Shown: positions 1 to 13,143, numbered from the stretch's first letter. The stretch is 64,000 nt of DNA from Eopsaltria australis (GCA_034509425.1 JAVTVJ010000143.1:992001-1056000); one strand, 5' to 3'. Numbers and translations: made by a program. Notes: generated by a model from the sequence alone, not told the origin.

Positions 1-434
1 ATTTTTCCTTAGGCAATGAAAACTCAAGGTTACACGTGCATTAGAAGGGAAAAGGTAGAAGAGAGGGCCTCTGAATATAAGAAAAGTTTCTATGCATATT
101 GCTTATGAACATCGTGAGGATTTATGTTCTAAAAACAGAATATATTACACATACAAAAGCTTCCAAATAAATTGCCAGCAGATGGCAGTGCCCCTACAAA
201 AATTAGCAGCATCCCCTCCCACCAGGGCATCAATTTGGGGCTGAAACCCCACAGGCTGCCCGCAGCATGAACACGGCCAGGGTGCCACAGGTAGTGCAAA
301 AACACCAGATGCTGGTGACAGTCAGACAGAAGCACAAAAAAGAAACTTCAGATTTGTCTAACCATACCAGCTGACACAGCCAGCAAATGTTGCAGGCTTG
401 CACAGAAGCTATTACAGACAGATTTAAGACTTAC
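1..434 (-). other. TNNT3: TNNT3 intron 3 (partial)
   Basis: This is minus-strand intron downstream of the 14-base exon. I looked for the next acidic exon and saw none, so it should be outside the window. Confidence 0.7.
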
Positions 435-448
435 CCTCTCCTTGTTCC
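435..448 (-). CDS. TNNT3: TNNT3 exon 3, 14-base microexon
   Basis: A strong polypyrimidine acceptor (ttttttcctctctcacag) precedes 14 bases, and a consensus donor gtaagtc follows. It completes Val and encodes Glu-Gln-Gly-Glu plus one base of the next codon. Very short acidic exons are typical of the troponin T 5' region. Confidence 0.8.
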
Positions 449-981
449 CTGTGAGAGAGGAAAAAAGGATATTGAAACTAGGTAAGTATTTCTCCCACTC
501 TGCACTGATGTCAAGCTTTAAATCATGCACTGAAGGAACTCAATGCAATGTTGGATAAAGTCTGATGTCTGCAGGTCTACCCATGATTCCTATGATCCCA
601 TGAGTGTCCTAAATCTCCCCTCTGTAATACTGATGCAAAAATGTCAAAGGATCCTGTTGGGTTAGGTCATACTACTCTAGATTTGTTAAACCAGGGCAGA
701 AACCACTGCACTGTGGGTTTAATTTCCCCCCTCCAGGTGCAGTGCCACAGCCACAGAGGGCAGGCTGAGCTGGGTGGAGGTGTTTGGGGATGCCCTGTGT
801 TGGACAAGGAGGGCTCTTTGACACTCTAAGTCAAGATGTCCCTTCTTCCCTGGCTCAGGAGGCTTCAGGCTGAGCACAAAGCAGCACCCTGAGGGGATGC
901 CCTCCCTCTGCTGTGTGGAGCCAAGCTGAGCAGATAAACATGCAACTTTCTCTCTACTTACACTTCCTCGGTATCAGACAT
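435..981 (-). CDS. TNNT3: Fast skeletal muscle troponin T, N-terminal part only (two coding exons)
   Basis: Troponin T anchors the troponin complex to tropomyosin in the thin filament of fast muscle. Two exons are visible: 962-981 carries the start codon, and 435-448 follows after an intron. Spliced, they read MSDTEEVEQGE, then the first base of the next codon. Avian fast troponin T, as I remember it, begins MSDTEEVEHGE, and this acidic start is followed in the family by a long alternatively spliced Glu-rich tail. Phases fit: exon 2 ends on two bases (GT) and exon 3 opens with G. Donors are gtaagt on both exons. The remaining exons should lie to the left of base 1. I found no exon in 1-434. 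The short N-terminal match is distinctive, and synteny with LSP1 and PRR33 supports it. TNNT2 or TNNT1 is less likely because their starts differ and they are not LSP1 neighbours. Confidence 0.85.
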
Positions 982-996
982 GTTGGCAATTAGTTT
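962..996 (-). CDS. TNNT3: TNNT3 exon 2, start-codon exon
   Basis: On the minus strand a pyrimidine-containing acceptor (tctgtctag) is followed by 15 untranslated bases and ATG at 981-979. Six complete codons and two bases then reach the donor gtaagtag at 961-954. The encoded start is MSDTEE plus part of Val. The start-codon exon opening with a short untranslated stretch implies at least one upstream noncoding exon. Confidence 0.87.
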
Positions 997-3900
997 CTAG
1001 ACAGAAGAGAAAAAAAGAAAAACAAACAAGACAAAGAAGAAAATATGTGTTATTAGTGAGTGCACCTCATAAAAAATACCAAGGCAGAAGCAGATGGATT
1101 GACACTTGAGGACAAAAAAAGTCAAGCACCTGCTTTCCCACACAGCAACCAGTTCCCCACCAACACTGACATTTTGGGAGAAGCACAAACCTTTGCCACT
1201 CATGTCAGAGGACAAAGGGAGGGGAGGAGAGAAAGATCCTCTGGAAAGATATATCCCATCAACTCAGCTGCTTCCCACAGGTGGACCCAGGGGCTGCTTA
1301 GTCCCTGCTTTAACTCCCCAGAGCTCAGGGAGACAGGCAAGGCCAGGGTGTCCTCCCGCACCCATCTGACATTTCCACTGCTACAGCAAGATTGGAGGAA
1401 TTTTTCCTTCTTTTGTGCTACTACAGGTGGGAAGGTGCCAGCTCCAAAGTCCCAGTTACAAAAATAACTCAAACTACCAATACACCTAGAGATAAGTACT
1501 TATTTGTCAGCACCCAAAAGTGTGTCTGGTTTACACAACTGATGAGTGAGTGAACAATAATTTTTTGATTAGTTTAAGATGAAAACCAGCCACATGCCTA
1601 ATTAGGCAGTCCACATTTATATAACTATTTTTATGTAATGCAACACTGGCTTTCCTAAAAGCATCAGCTGCCCTGAGGCCAGGGGAGAAGATGGAGAAAG
1701 GCCCCCGAAACTTTCTCCAAATCCACAGCAGATCTTAAATTAGAAAGCCAGACTTCTTGCTGGCCCAAACCCCGACTTTCATGACTTCATTATTCAGCTG
1801 ATATATGAGAGATGTCTTGAAGGAGCAGGTGGGCTGACTTAGGTTCAAAAGGAACAACTGCAGCTCAGCAGCTTTCTATTTCAGAGGAAGGCAGTAATCC
1901 CACAGGCTCCAACCCTGCCCTATAAGGGATTCTCTCCATTCCCCAGCAATGACCTTGGGCACCATACGTTAACATCAACAGGATTTAATACCCCCATGTT
2001 GCAGGGAGAGATAAACAGCCAACATTTTTTCTTCCAATTCCTCGTTTATTCTCTTTCTGAAATTCAGCATTGCCCTGGAAGTAGTGCTAGCAGTGGCTGT
2101 GTTATGACCTGACCTGAGGTGCTGGATGGGAGGGATAATTTACTGGCAGGACATAGGAGATTTGGGTTCAGTGGTCTCTTGGTCCCAGGCTGCTTTTAAC
2201 ATTGTAGCTGTGGTTGCCATCCCAAGGAGTAGTTTGGGGACTCTGGTCCTACCAGGCTTTTCTGCTCACCAATTCACAGTGCTTCTTCTGTTAATTACTT
2301 GAATGCTACAACACTGCTGTTCTCTCTCCCCTGGTCTTTTCAGTCTAGATTTTATGAAATCTTTAGGATGAAGACTTGCATTTGCCATCTCCTCAGTGGC
2401 TAGCATGTTAGCAGTCTCATTTCAGCCTTCAAAAATTATTCAAGCTATTAGTAATAATGCTTTACAGTATGTTGGTTTATGCAACAGGACAGCAGAGCTT
2501 CTCCAGGCAAAAGCCTGCAGAGGGAACCTGCCTAATGCCCAGCTGTTGACTCCTTCCAAAATACATGGTCTGTAAAGACTCAGGGCAATGGCCAATCCTC
2601 CCACGGATTAAACCTTTATAAATGCAGCTTTCCTTCTTCCCAAGGTGGAGGATTTTAAAAAATAAGAGGACTTTTAAAAGGCTTTTAAAACTCCTCCCTC
2701 ATTCCAGTAAGAAGAGTAATACCACTAAATGGTGAAGAAATCAGCTCGAGAGCCCTGTGTGTGCAGACAGAGGGAGCGTCTGTTCAGAGCAGGGCAGGCA
2801 CGTAGCGCAGCGCACGCTGTTCTTTCCAAGGCAATTGAAGTCAACGGGAGCCTTTGCAATCAGCCTTTCCATTAGCAGTTATTGGAATGAGCTCATCTAG
2901 TCTCCAATTTAGCTCTAAGGACATCTTGCTGAGGGTTGTCACACTGGCTGCTCCCCTACCCCCTTCCATATTTGTTAATCCAAGCGCTGCAAATGTGGAT
3001 GGGATTTTGCATGGCATCTGTCCGTGCGCTATAAAAGCAGAGCGAAAATGCCAGCATCCCTGACACCATAAGACCCCAACCCTGAGGGGATTTCTTGGCC
3101 CCAGATAAAATGAATTAATAGCAAGTGCATTGGCAGACTCTGTACAAAGATGAGCCAGACTCAGGAACCCCACAGGCGAGGGCAGGAGGGACAAAAAAAA
3201 ACAGGGGGAGATCACAGATTTCAGCCTTGCAAGGGCCAAACATTTGACCAGGTTTGGTCCCTCTGTCAGGAGAAGCTGGCGTTTAAGGCGGTAGCTGACT
3301 GCCACTGGAAAGGTAAAAAAGTTTAGCTTCAAGAAGAACAAGGTGTCTGTCCACTTCATGGCATTCAAAAGCCATCTGGTCACTTAAAGCCAGGGGCAAA
3401 ATGCAGACTGTCATAGCTACAGCCACCCAAGACAAGCAAGGCTCTTTGATGCCCAGCACAATCCACACAGCTAACTCTGTCATCAAAGCAGCCAGCAAAA
3501 TTGGACTATATTTACATCCGAAAGGCAATAAAGAAAGCAATCTGTTAAGAGTGGCAGTTTCTGCAGTTAGGATTAAGTTTGCCCGAAGGCAATGGAAAGT
3601 CTCCAGCTGGCTCGGGATTACCCTTTGGTGGAAATTACTTTACACACAGCAAATGCAGCCCAGGATTAAGGCTGTTAGCACCTTCAGGCAATAATTGGGC
3701 TTTGTATAGTGGCAGAAAAACGGATTCTGGTCTTGACTGAGGTTTAAGGATGTAATAAAATCAATTAGTTAATACTGCCCACCCTTAGGAAGGAAATCTG
3801 AATTCATGGGAAAGTTTCACCAGACAGAAAACTTCCTGCATCTCCCACCCCATAAAGGTGAAAGCAAAAGTTATTTTCTGCATTTTGTTCAAGCCAAGCA

Positions 3901-4311
3901 GGTCACTGGAAGGACAAATACACAGACCCTTAGCCCCAGGTGGGCAGGAATACCATGTCCCTTTTGGCCCCAAATGCTCCTGGCCTCAGCTGAAAGAGCA
4001 GAGCCAGCACATCCCAAGAAGCCTCTTAGCAGCTGAGAATGCACCCGGGAGGGGGAATGAGCTGCCTTGCACCTCCAGGCCATCCCTGGAAATAACCCAT
4101 GCATCAATCATCCCCTCCCAGGCCAAGCCATACAAGGTAGGCAAGGTAGAGAGAGCCATATGGAAAGGGGGCAGGACAAAAGTGGCCATGCATGGGCAAT
4201 GGGAGCTGGCAGGGACAGCTCTGGGGCAAGGACTCGGATAAGATCCACCAAGCACTACATGGCCACTCCTTCCCAGCAGCAGCCACTGCAAACCCACTGC
4301 ATGGACTTTTA

Positions 4312-4402
4312 AATATACATATATATTGTATTAAATGATATGGGTATTATATATATATGTATGTATATGTATATATGTATATATATATAGTAAATATATA
4401 AA
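4312..4402. repeat. AT-rich (TA/TATG)n simple repeat
   Basis: About 90 bases of alternating TA with scattered GT and GA interruptions (atatatgtatgtatatg and similar). This is low-complexity sequence with no coding potential. Confidence 0.9.
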
Positions 4403-4635
4403 CATGTGCATACACTTCTCTCTAATGCTGAAACTGAGCAGCAGGACTCCAGCACTGCTACAGGGTCATAGCAAAATCCCAACTCCCTATCCCCAAATGT
4501 AACCTTTATCCTTGTCTTCAGCGTGGTATGAGCTGTCTGATGCCTGCAAGGGGTTTTCTAGGGATATCAAGGCTGACACAGAGAATAAAAAGCCAATGAC
4601 CATGCTTACCTTACATCCCCTGCCTTTCCCTGGTC

Positions 4636-4775
4636 TTGGAATCATCAAGGTAGGAACAGACCAACAAGATCATCCAGTCCACCCATCCACCACCACTGTA
4701 ACTCCTAAACCACTCAACCACATCACCCTCAAACATCTCTTAGAGACTCCACCACCTCCCTGGGTCTTACCCCAG
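4636..4775 (-). mobile_element. CR1-type LINE fragment, antisense
   Basis: The plus strand shows wording typical of inverted avian CR1 3' ends: 'aagatcatccagtccaccc', then 'caaacatctcttagagactccaccacctccctgg'-like text. It is diverged and 5'-truncated. The boundaries are approximate because the fragment fades into unique sequence on both sides. Orientation is minus, as the 3' end of the LINE comes first on the plus strand. Confidence 0.7.
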
Positions 4776-5580
4776 CAATCACCTACGGCCACACTGGAGC
4801 TCCCCCACATCAGTGGCACAGCTCCCACCCAAATTGCTGGCACCAGAGTCACCTCTGCTTGTGTCCCTCCTGCCTTTGTGGGATACCCACCACCCAACAG
4901 CAAAAGGCTGATCTGAGAAACATAAATATGGTCATGAAAAACTTCCCACTCCCACAGAAAATGAGAAAATGGTGAGAGAAATTCCCTGTGTGGGCAGAGG
5001 GGCAGGAGGAGGGGGTTAAATTCAGAGTGGTGATGTTATCCTCCCCATTCAAACTCCTTCACTTTGCTGGTCTGACCATGCAAAACTCAAAATTTTCTTC
5101 TTTCCTGTGGGAGGGGGCAGTTTTCCATGACCACTTTTTTTTTCCTCAGATCTCCCTCTACACCTACAGCCCTCCTCATCCACCAGAAGCTCCCTGATGA
5201 TCCTGCCCTTCACACCTCATGCCTCAGCCATCCCTTTCTCTGGGTGACAGGGAGGACAAGGTCAGCACTTTCCTCCTGCTGCTGGAGGGAGCTTTCCCTG
5301 AGTGCCTCAAGAGAACATGATTTCCAGCCCCAAATCTTGGTTTGGAAGGATCTATTCTCCCACTAGTAATCCTTGAGAGTTCACAGCACCCTGTGGGTGA
5401 CATGAGACTTGCAAGATGCCCAACTAAAGCTAAGAAAAAGTGCCTTTTCCTTAGGAAACTGTGTCAGATCTCAGATCCTGTGGACCCCAACCCTCCCTGG
5501 TGCTTCTCCATTCAAACCAAGGCTCATCCCCTCTGCAGTGTTACCCCCCAGCAGCATCCCTTGTCAGGGATTCCACTTAC

Positions 5581-5646
5581 CTGGGAGGAGTGGAGAGAAG
5601 CACCAAGCTCCCTGTCGGAGGGGACAGGCAGGCTGGGATCTGCGAG
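5581..5646 (-). other. TNNT3: Probable TNNT3 untranslated first exon
   Basis: A consensus donor (CCCAG then gtaagtgg) sits at 5,580-5,573 on the minus strand. The roughly 66 bases before it contain no ATG. They begin about 25-30 bases after a TATA-like element at 5,672-5,677. This fits the noncoding exon required by the acceptor in front of the start-codon exon at 996. The 5' limit is estimated from TATA spacing only. Intron 1 would be about 4.6 kb. The link to TNNT3 is inference; no transcript evidence is available here. Confidence 0.45.
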
Positions 5647-5671
5647 CGTCCCAAGGTGATGCAGCTCTCAA

Positions 5672-5709
5672 CTTATAGTGACATTTGATCGTCTGGAAGA
5701 GCCGATTGG
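5672..5709 (-). promoter_or_regulatory. TNNT3: Candidate TNNT3 core promoter (CCAAT plus TATA-like)
   Basis: On the minus strand a CCAAT box in the context GGCCAATCGGC (5,705-5,709) is followed about 28 bases later by TATAAG (5,672-5,677). A CAGCTG E-box, the type bound by MyoD-family factors, lies about 115 bases further upstream near 5,826-5,831. The arrangement suits a muscle promoter, but each element is short and could occur by chance. Confidence 0.4.
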
Positions 5710-8700
5710 CCCCAGGCTCCCTGTGCTGGGCAGGGAAGGGAAGGGAGCAGGGATGAGCAGGGAGGGGATAGGATGGAGGGGGAAGCAAGGGAAGGGGGAA
5801 AAAAGGTCATACCATGTATAGGAGCAGCTGGAGGAATTGCACAGATGATGCTAAGATGGGAGGGACATGTTTGGAGAAAAAACCTCCAGGGCTTATGTTT
5901 CTATATTTACAACCAGACAGGCAGGCAGGGCTCAAAGAGGGGTATCTGAGGCAAAGGCACCTCAGAAACAAATTGGGGAACCCCCATAGCTCTGTGGTAC
6001 TTGATCACTGCTTAAAACCTGGTTGTGGCACCCTGGATCTCGCAGTCTCAACACACAGCAGCAACCTCCACTCTCCCCTCTGGGCAGGGGCTCTTCCCAG
6101 CTGCCCCTCCACATGCACAGGGTTTTGGCTGTGCTCCAGGGCAAGAGCCTGGGGACCTTCCACGTCCAAAGCTCTTTGAAACGAGCAGTCACAGGCATTT
6201 GAGAAGGCAGAGGCACTTGGCACACATGTAGTCTCAAGTGTGCCTGTGTGTGAGTGCTGTGTGGCACACCCTGAGACTGCTGGGGCTCTGCCACGCACCA
6301 GGGCTTGAGGGGGCCTGGAACAAAAAGCAAGAGAGCAGGAAGGCAGCAAAAGAGCTCGTAAGCCTTTCTTAGCATGATCTGAAAGCATTATTAAAGCATG
6401 GACTTCTCAGGGAGGGCAACCCCAGGTGGCTGGAGCCTGGGTGCCTGGAGTGGTTTTGCTGCCAGAGCACTCTCCACTGTTGCATGACTATTCCAGCAGA
6501 GGATTGCAGTGCCTCGCACAGTCCTCTGGTTCACGGCTTCCATTTCACTAAACATCCCAGGCTTCAGCTTCCCGTCCCCTCCCTCCCGCCCCTCTCCCCT
6601 TGGCAGGGCTCCCCAGCAACACAGCGTGTGCCCATCTCCTGTGTGCCTGGCAGCTCCTGCACCCCTTGCTCCCGCCTGTAGGAGCACAGAAGAACTTCAG
6701 GAGCTGTGGGGCAGGCGATATTTTTGGCTCAGGTCACAGATTGATTTCTGCCCACTCTTTCCCTGCTGCTTGCAAGAAAGGGTCCCCGTATGAGGATGTA
6801 GAGACAAGCTTCTAAAGCCGTGGAGTGGGAGCACAGTGCTGCAGCCTCCCAGTCACCAGGTAACATGCACGAGCTAAAATCCCCTGTCCAGCTTGCCTTT
6901 TCCAGCTGTCCAGCAGCTTATCCCCTCGCCTCCCTCCTGCAACCCCCCTCCAGCCAATGCCTTTGTGACTTGTCAGGGGTAGGGGGACAGTGTATCCATC
7001 CCCAGCACCCTGGCTCCATGTGGGAGCTTGCTGGGTGGAGTGGGGAGATGGGTGGGCACCCCGTGCTGCTGAAGAGATCAGCAGCTGCATGGGAACACAT
7101 GGCCAGACCTGGTATCATCACCTCCACCTCCCCCAGCTCTGCCCAAAGCACTAACACAGCAAACCAGCTTTCACGCTGTGCTTTCGGAGCCACAGAGCAC
7201 TTTTGCTATCTTCCACTGGCTCGTTTCCTTCAAGCTCTCCACCAGCTGGGCACGCCTCCAAGAAATACCGTATTTGCCCAAACTAGCAGCAGAGTGGGGA
7301 TGCATGGGAGGAGAGGCTCCCAGCTGTTTCTCCTGTCATGTTTGTGGTGGGCCCCGTTTGGCAAAGGCCTTCACCAGCCCCCTGTGCCCGCCTGCCAGCC
7401 ACTGCCTGTCCCTGCTGCTGATGGGGTGCCACAACTCAGGCATGTCATGGCAAGGACCAGAGCAGGCAGCTCAAAAGAAAGCATGTGTGTGTGTGTGCGA
7501 GTGCATGTGGAGCCTGGGCTTACAGCAGGGTTCTTCCCAGCAGATGTGGCCTGAACGCTGCCCGGGGCCCCTCTGCTGCCAGCCATTTGGCAGGAGCACC
7601 CTGAGCATCTTGCAGGGCTGCAGAGCCTGCACCAGAGTGGTGCTGCCTGTGTGCACCGGCAGGGGAGTGCTCTCATCACTCAGGTTTCACTCCAAGCATC
7701 TTGACAAACGTGAGGTTGTGATAAGTGATGGGAGGGACAGGTAATCAGACCTCTCTGCTGCAGCTCCATTTTCAAATAGATGAGAAGCAAATATTGCTGC
7801 CTGCAGTATCCACTCAGTTCCTGGACATGTCAGGCAACTGCTCCAGACAACATCCATCTTTAGATCACGTGTCACATCCATGCTCGGTCTTCCCCATCAC
7901 CATGCTCAGGGAGCACAGCCTTTCTGCTTAGTACTGTCCCAAAGGACATCTGTGCTGCCTCTGTCAGAGCACTCATGTCCATGTCATCCATCTTACTTCC
8001 AGTCCCAGCATGATCCGGATCCCTCTTCCCACGGGACTGAAGGTACCTTCTCCATCCCTCAGTAAAGAGGGCTTGTCTGATACACACAACTTACATTTGC
8101 TCTGCTGTCACCTGGTTCACAACCAAGGCTCATTCCCCACAGCTCAATTTATCTTTGCCCTTTCTTCTCTTTGTGGGTCCCTCTAGCCACTTCAGCACAT
8201 AACTACAGGCCTCTCCAACATTTGTTTCATTCCTTAGCCACATACCCTGCTTTTCACACATTCTCTGTCAAGCCCTTATTTCACCTCTTGATTCCATCAC
8301 ACAGCAGTTTCATTCACAGCCTGCCACATTTCCCACATCAGCTTTGTCTCTTGTTACTGTAGACTCTCCTGCTCTATGATATGTATTTCATGCTGTCTTG
8401 ACATCATCTGCTCTCCCTGCACCAGCAGCAAGGTTACTGGGGCTCTCCTTTGAGCTGCCACAGCACAGCCACGCCAGCCTAGAGAGTGAGCAAACACCAC
8501 CAACTACCACATGCTGATCACAGAAACCATGAGGGAGAGGCGATCCCAGCTGTGCCTGTGCAGCTACCAAAAGCTACCCAATTTCATTAGGTGAGGGTGC
8601 AGAAAGCACACATCATGGGGGAAGCCCCTCTCTTCCACCAGCTGCCAGGTTAGGAGACAGCACCAAGGCCAAAGAGCACATGTGCAGGTCACAGACATGA

Positions 8701-11700
8701 ACCAGGGGCTCAAACCACAGAAAGTCCATCTGCCAGCTGACCTCAGGTCAGAGCCTGGCATGCTTTTACTGTGACAGCAATCTCCACCTGGGAGAGGGTA
8801 CAGCAAACCAGTGTCCCTCCTTGAACAGGAATTAGAGGCTGGGGCAGAGATCCAGACAAGTTTCCATAGGTGGCCTAGCCCAACATCACATTTCTTCTTG
8901 GTAGGTAGGAATACCCAGATTGGCTATTTGAGATGAGACACAGGAATTTGTTGTGATGCCAGGCCACTTGCAGTGAAGCTGTGATCAGCTCTTTTCATCT
9001 TTTCTGGCTTTTGGTTGACCTATTGCAGCAGCCCGTGCACTCAGGGGAGATGCTTTTACACACAGTGCACACACATTAGCCCTGATAATCTTACAAACTG
9101 CATAAAGATGGGCACTTTGGTCCAAGGCTTGTGTGGGGGTGTTTTGTTTGGGTGGTTTTCTTAAAACATCCTTTCCCTGTGCTCATTGCACACCACTCAG
9201 CAGGCAGTATTTTCATGGATCATTGCCCCCATGGCTGGTTAATACTCAGCCAGCGAGCTGAAATAGCACTGGAAAGGTTCATCTGAAAACATCTACAGCC
9301 TTGGAAATCTGAAGTCCTACATGTTCATTAAGGACTACAGGGTTTGTAAATAAAATCAGCTGCATCCTTCCCATAAAACTGGTATTCTTTCACAGCCCAG
9401 GAGTGATCCAATTTCTGAGATAAAGCAATACCTATCCCTATCCACCCATTACTCTCCAACACTGAGCAAACCGATCTACTTCCAAAGCAGATTTTGCTTT
9501 GGCTGCCAAGTTGGGCAGGAGGAGCTCCTGAGGTCTTTCCTCACCCAGACTTGCCCATGACTCTGCACTTACACCTTCACAGTGGAGTTACAGAGGAGCT
9601 TTCACTGACACCTTCTGGCATTCATAAAAGGTTATGTTACCTGAAGTGAATTTAGTTATGAGGAAAATGTGTTTTACTTGAGTTCACAGTCTGAATGTTT
9701 CTTTATACCACCTCCTCTCCAAAGTTATGTTTGAATGCTTTCAAAACAACATTTTCTATTATTTTGCATGATACGGATATTTTAGGTTTGGCATGTTTGT
9801 CTGCTTCTACAGATATCAGCCTCGAAATAATTGAAGGTATCCAGAAAAATGCATTAAGCTGACTGAGAAAGGGTGGGGATGTGTTTTTCTCTTTTTTGAC
9901 ATTGTTGTAAACCTTCTGCCATAATTCAGGGCAGAGGGGAAATGGGAACCACAAAAGTCATTTAAGAAGGCAAAGTAAATTTTTATACAGTTCCCCTACA
10001 CCCTTTCTTCTCTTTATCCCACCCCAGACAAAGGGATTCTGCAGGGGGGTTTAATCAGCAGTTCAAGGTTAGAGTAGATGCCCTATATTCATTGAACACT
10101 TTTTCCAAGTTAATTGAAGTAGCTGTCAATAAAAAGGCAGATCAGATAGTGGCTAAGTAAGTATGTTCAGAGAAAGGACAGAATATAAATAAATATATAA
10201 AATTAATTATTTTCTGTTCCTGGGCAAAATCCAATGACCTGTTTTATGCGGCCAGTCAAGAAGAGATCAGAATAGCCTTAAACTTTATAACCAGCTTCTC
10301 TGAGTATCAGCAGACCACTGTGATTTTACTGGTGATAACAGGATCCTGGGGAATCTGAAACAGCCAGATGAGGGGCTGAGCAAAGACCATCTTTCCTCCC
10401 TGGCTCCTCTAATATGATCCACTTGGCCTCAGGATCTCTGGTTGCCTCTCCTTTCCCCAGAGCTGACCTGTGCAGTGTTTGCCATGCACAGTGGTGCAGC
10501 TCTTGCAGCAGTCACTCAGATGCAGGGAGAGCAAACAGTTGCCAAGCTGTGGGTTCACCTACCTGAGTCTTGGAAGGTGGCTGGGGAGCCTCAAGGTGCC
10601 AACACCTTCTCCTGGTTATGGCTCCACGAAATCACAAAGGTTCAGACATAAAAGAAAGAGAATAAATGCCAACAAACAAGCACTCTCTTATTAATGACCA
10701 CATTACCTACATACACCTCAGTTTACCTTCCTGGTACTGCTGTTCTCCTCCTTGATCTGGTGGGAGGGAGTCAACCAGCACTTCCATGGAGGTCTTTAGT
10801 GTGTCATTCCTTTTGTGAAACTTGGTTGGTAGAAATACCTGCCTGTCTTACCCCCTCCTAGCCTGTAAGAACAGAAACTCTGCATCTTTGGTAAGAAATA
10901 GGAAAGGCTCTGAACACTCCCTACTCCAGCATGTGCAAACATGAGCCAGCCCTCTGCATCACTCACACAGTGCATGCTGCAAACACATGCATTAGGCTGG
11001 TGTGGTTTTGGTGGTGACAGTGGCAGAGCAGGGCACAATGTGTCCTTGGGCATATCTAAAGTCTTTTAAAATATTCTTATTCATGATATGGGGTTTCTTA
11101 AGTTTCCAGTTGGGTTGTTATTGCCTGGTTTGAGGAGTCAATGAGCAACAAGGCTTAGCAGGGAGAAGCAGCAAGAATTTGCCTTCAGAGCTGGCTTTGT
11201 GCTATAGCTCACCAGCATCTCAAAAGCCATAAGAAACAGGCCAAAGTTAACCTAGGTGTAAAGCTGCTTTGTAGACCTCCAGGAAACTGCTCTCACATGC
11301 TTCCATCTTCCTGGGAGCATGTTTAACACCCCAGCTACCATGGCATTCACACTTAAAGACTCCTGAAAGGCTGTGAAAAAGCAGAACCTGGGAAGTAATC
11401 TGGAAAAGGGGATGAAATACCCCGAGGCCAAGAGGCAGTAAATACCTGCGTGGTGTCTGGGCAGCTCACAGGTGGCCCAGGACAAAGGCTGGCATTGGTG
11501 CCATCCTTACCTGTTCACTTGAGCAGTCTTAGCTGAGATCTTTGAGTCAAACTGCACAGAAACCCCTCAACCAAAATTCACCAAACTAATCGACTCCAAA
11601 CTCCCCCTGCTACCAGGGCAGCATTTTCTCCACTTGCATCCTCTGCCCACAGCACGTCCCTCACCAGGAACAAGTAATGACAAAGCCAGAGTTTTGCTCT

Positions 11701-13087
11701 CTTCCTCTCTCAGGAAGGTAACAATCCCAGCTCCAAATTTGCATTTTGCAACCCTGACTTTTGCAAAACAGTAAATCTTACCAGCCAACTTGAAAAGCCT
11801 CCAACTGGTTTCATTGCCTGGAGCTACTCTGCTAGAATAGCTGTCCTGGCACCATCACCATCCTCTGCCCTTCACCTCTCCAGCACTTTAGATGCTGAAC
11901 TTTGCAGAGGCAAAGTTGGGAGCACGCAATGGTGTTACTCGATAGCCCCTCTTCACGCTAATTTTAGGTGGTGGAACTTCTCATGCTTTTAAAAAATCCC
12001 TTTATTTATTTTTGAGAAACCTCTTGTACTTAGTAACTACCATAAACACTCTTTTCCATCTGATGTTTTGAACTTACCTACAGGGCTCTGGAAGTCACAA
12101 GCAACCAGCACCTGACATGATCTCAAAGGATCAATCACCTGTTCATTTTGTAAACAGGACTGAGTAACAAGATGCACCCAACATGCAAGTGATTTCAGAT
12201 GGAAACAAATTACACATCAGTAAGTAATGCATTTCTTTTTGGTTTTTTTCAGTTAATATTGATTTTTGATTCTTGTGGTAGACTGTTCCTCCATCACTCA
12301 TTTGTTTGCTCTGGGACGTGTCCTTGCTGCATCTGCTTTAGATAATTAAGGCACAATCCCTGTGGGATTCAGGAGGTCCTGCTTGGACACCCTGGATCTA
12401 GGCTAGGTGTCTCTCCAGAGATAAGGGATCAGGTTTGGCCATTCAAGATATGGGCTGGGTCTCATCCTGACACTATTTACACCTAAATGGATGAGACAGG
12501 TTGACAGTGAGGATGATGACTGAGCAACGGGATGGGAGTCAGGAGCAATGCCTGGAGCTGCTGTTTTGTGTCCCCAGAGGAGGTGAGCAAGGCAGGAGAC
12601 CAGTCAAGGCACTCACAGCAACCACTCAGTCACTCCACAACCTTGGGGAAGACCCAACCTACCCAACAAAGCACCTCTGATTGAATAATTACACTTACAC
12701 TTTGCTGTTTTCATGCCTTAAGCTGCTCACTTGTTTAAATCCCAATGGTATCTCCCCCTTACTTTCCTCAGTCTTTGCCCATTCTTCCCATCATTCCCAC
12801 AAGTCCTAAGTCCATGACACTGATTTCTATTTATTTAATGCCTGTCTTTAGCATTGCTAAACTACTATTTCTGAGAGTTATCAGGAAGAGATGAAACACC
12901 TTGCTGAAAATTTGTGATCTAAATCAAGTCATTCCACTGCAACCAAAATCCTTGGGGGACTCAATGCAAAATCCCAGGGAAATCACCTGTCTCATCATCA
13001 CAATCCTTGCAATGGTTCCATTTCTAAAGTAAATCCTAGCTCCAACTGCACTTTTGTCAGTGTGAGATACAGTCTTTATCTTTGCCT

Positions 13088-13143
13088 GCTTATATACAGA
13101 TATATAGATATATATGAGTGTGTACATAAATATATATAAAAAA
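13088..13143. repeat. AT-rich (TA)n-like simple repeat
   Basis: Imperfect alternating TA blocks (tatatacagatatatagata, then aaatatatataaaaaaa). Low complexity, non-coding. Confidence 0.85.

Larger units (their letters stand above)
997..5580 (-). other. TNNT3: TNNT3 intron 1 (inferred)
   Basis: No coding exon was seen. The stretch holds a CR1 fragment near 4,636-4,775, an AT-rich simple repeat at 4,312-4,402, and a MEF2-like site CTATTTTTAT at 1,625-1,634. MCAT-type CATTCC/GGAATG cores occur near 2,701 and 2,884. These could be muscle control elements, but nothing in the sequence proves it. Confidence 0.4.

Noticed and set aside
1616..2625. Other possible TNNT3 promoter positions (TATATAA near 1,617; TTTATAAAGG near 2,615)
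   Set aside because: Both are AT-rich matches without a following donor as good as the one at 5,580, so I favour the 5.6 kb site, though only weakly.
3028..3040. TATAAAAGC on the plus strand resembling a strong TATA box
   Set aside because: No plus-strand exon with a convincing donor was seen downstream, so it is treated as chance.
2841..3383. Open frame of 180 codons on the minus strand beginning MTRWLL
   Set aside because: It lies in the presumed TNNT3 first intron, shows no domain or conserved motif that I recognise, and no poly(A) signal follows closely.
6820..7554. Open frame of about 244 codons on the plus strand
   Set aside because: No ATG at its start, no family resemblance, and GC-rich sequence makes long chance frames likely here.
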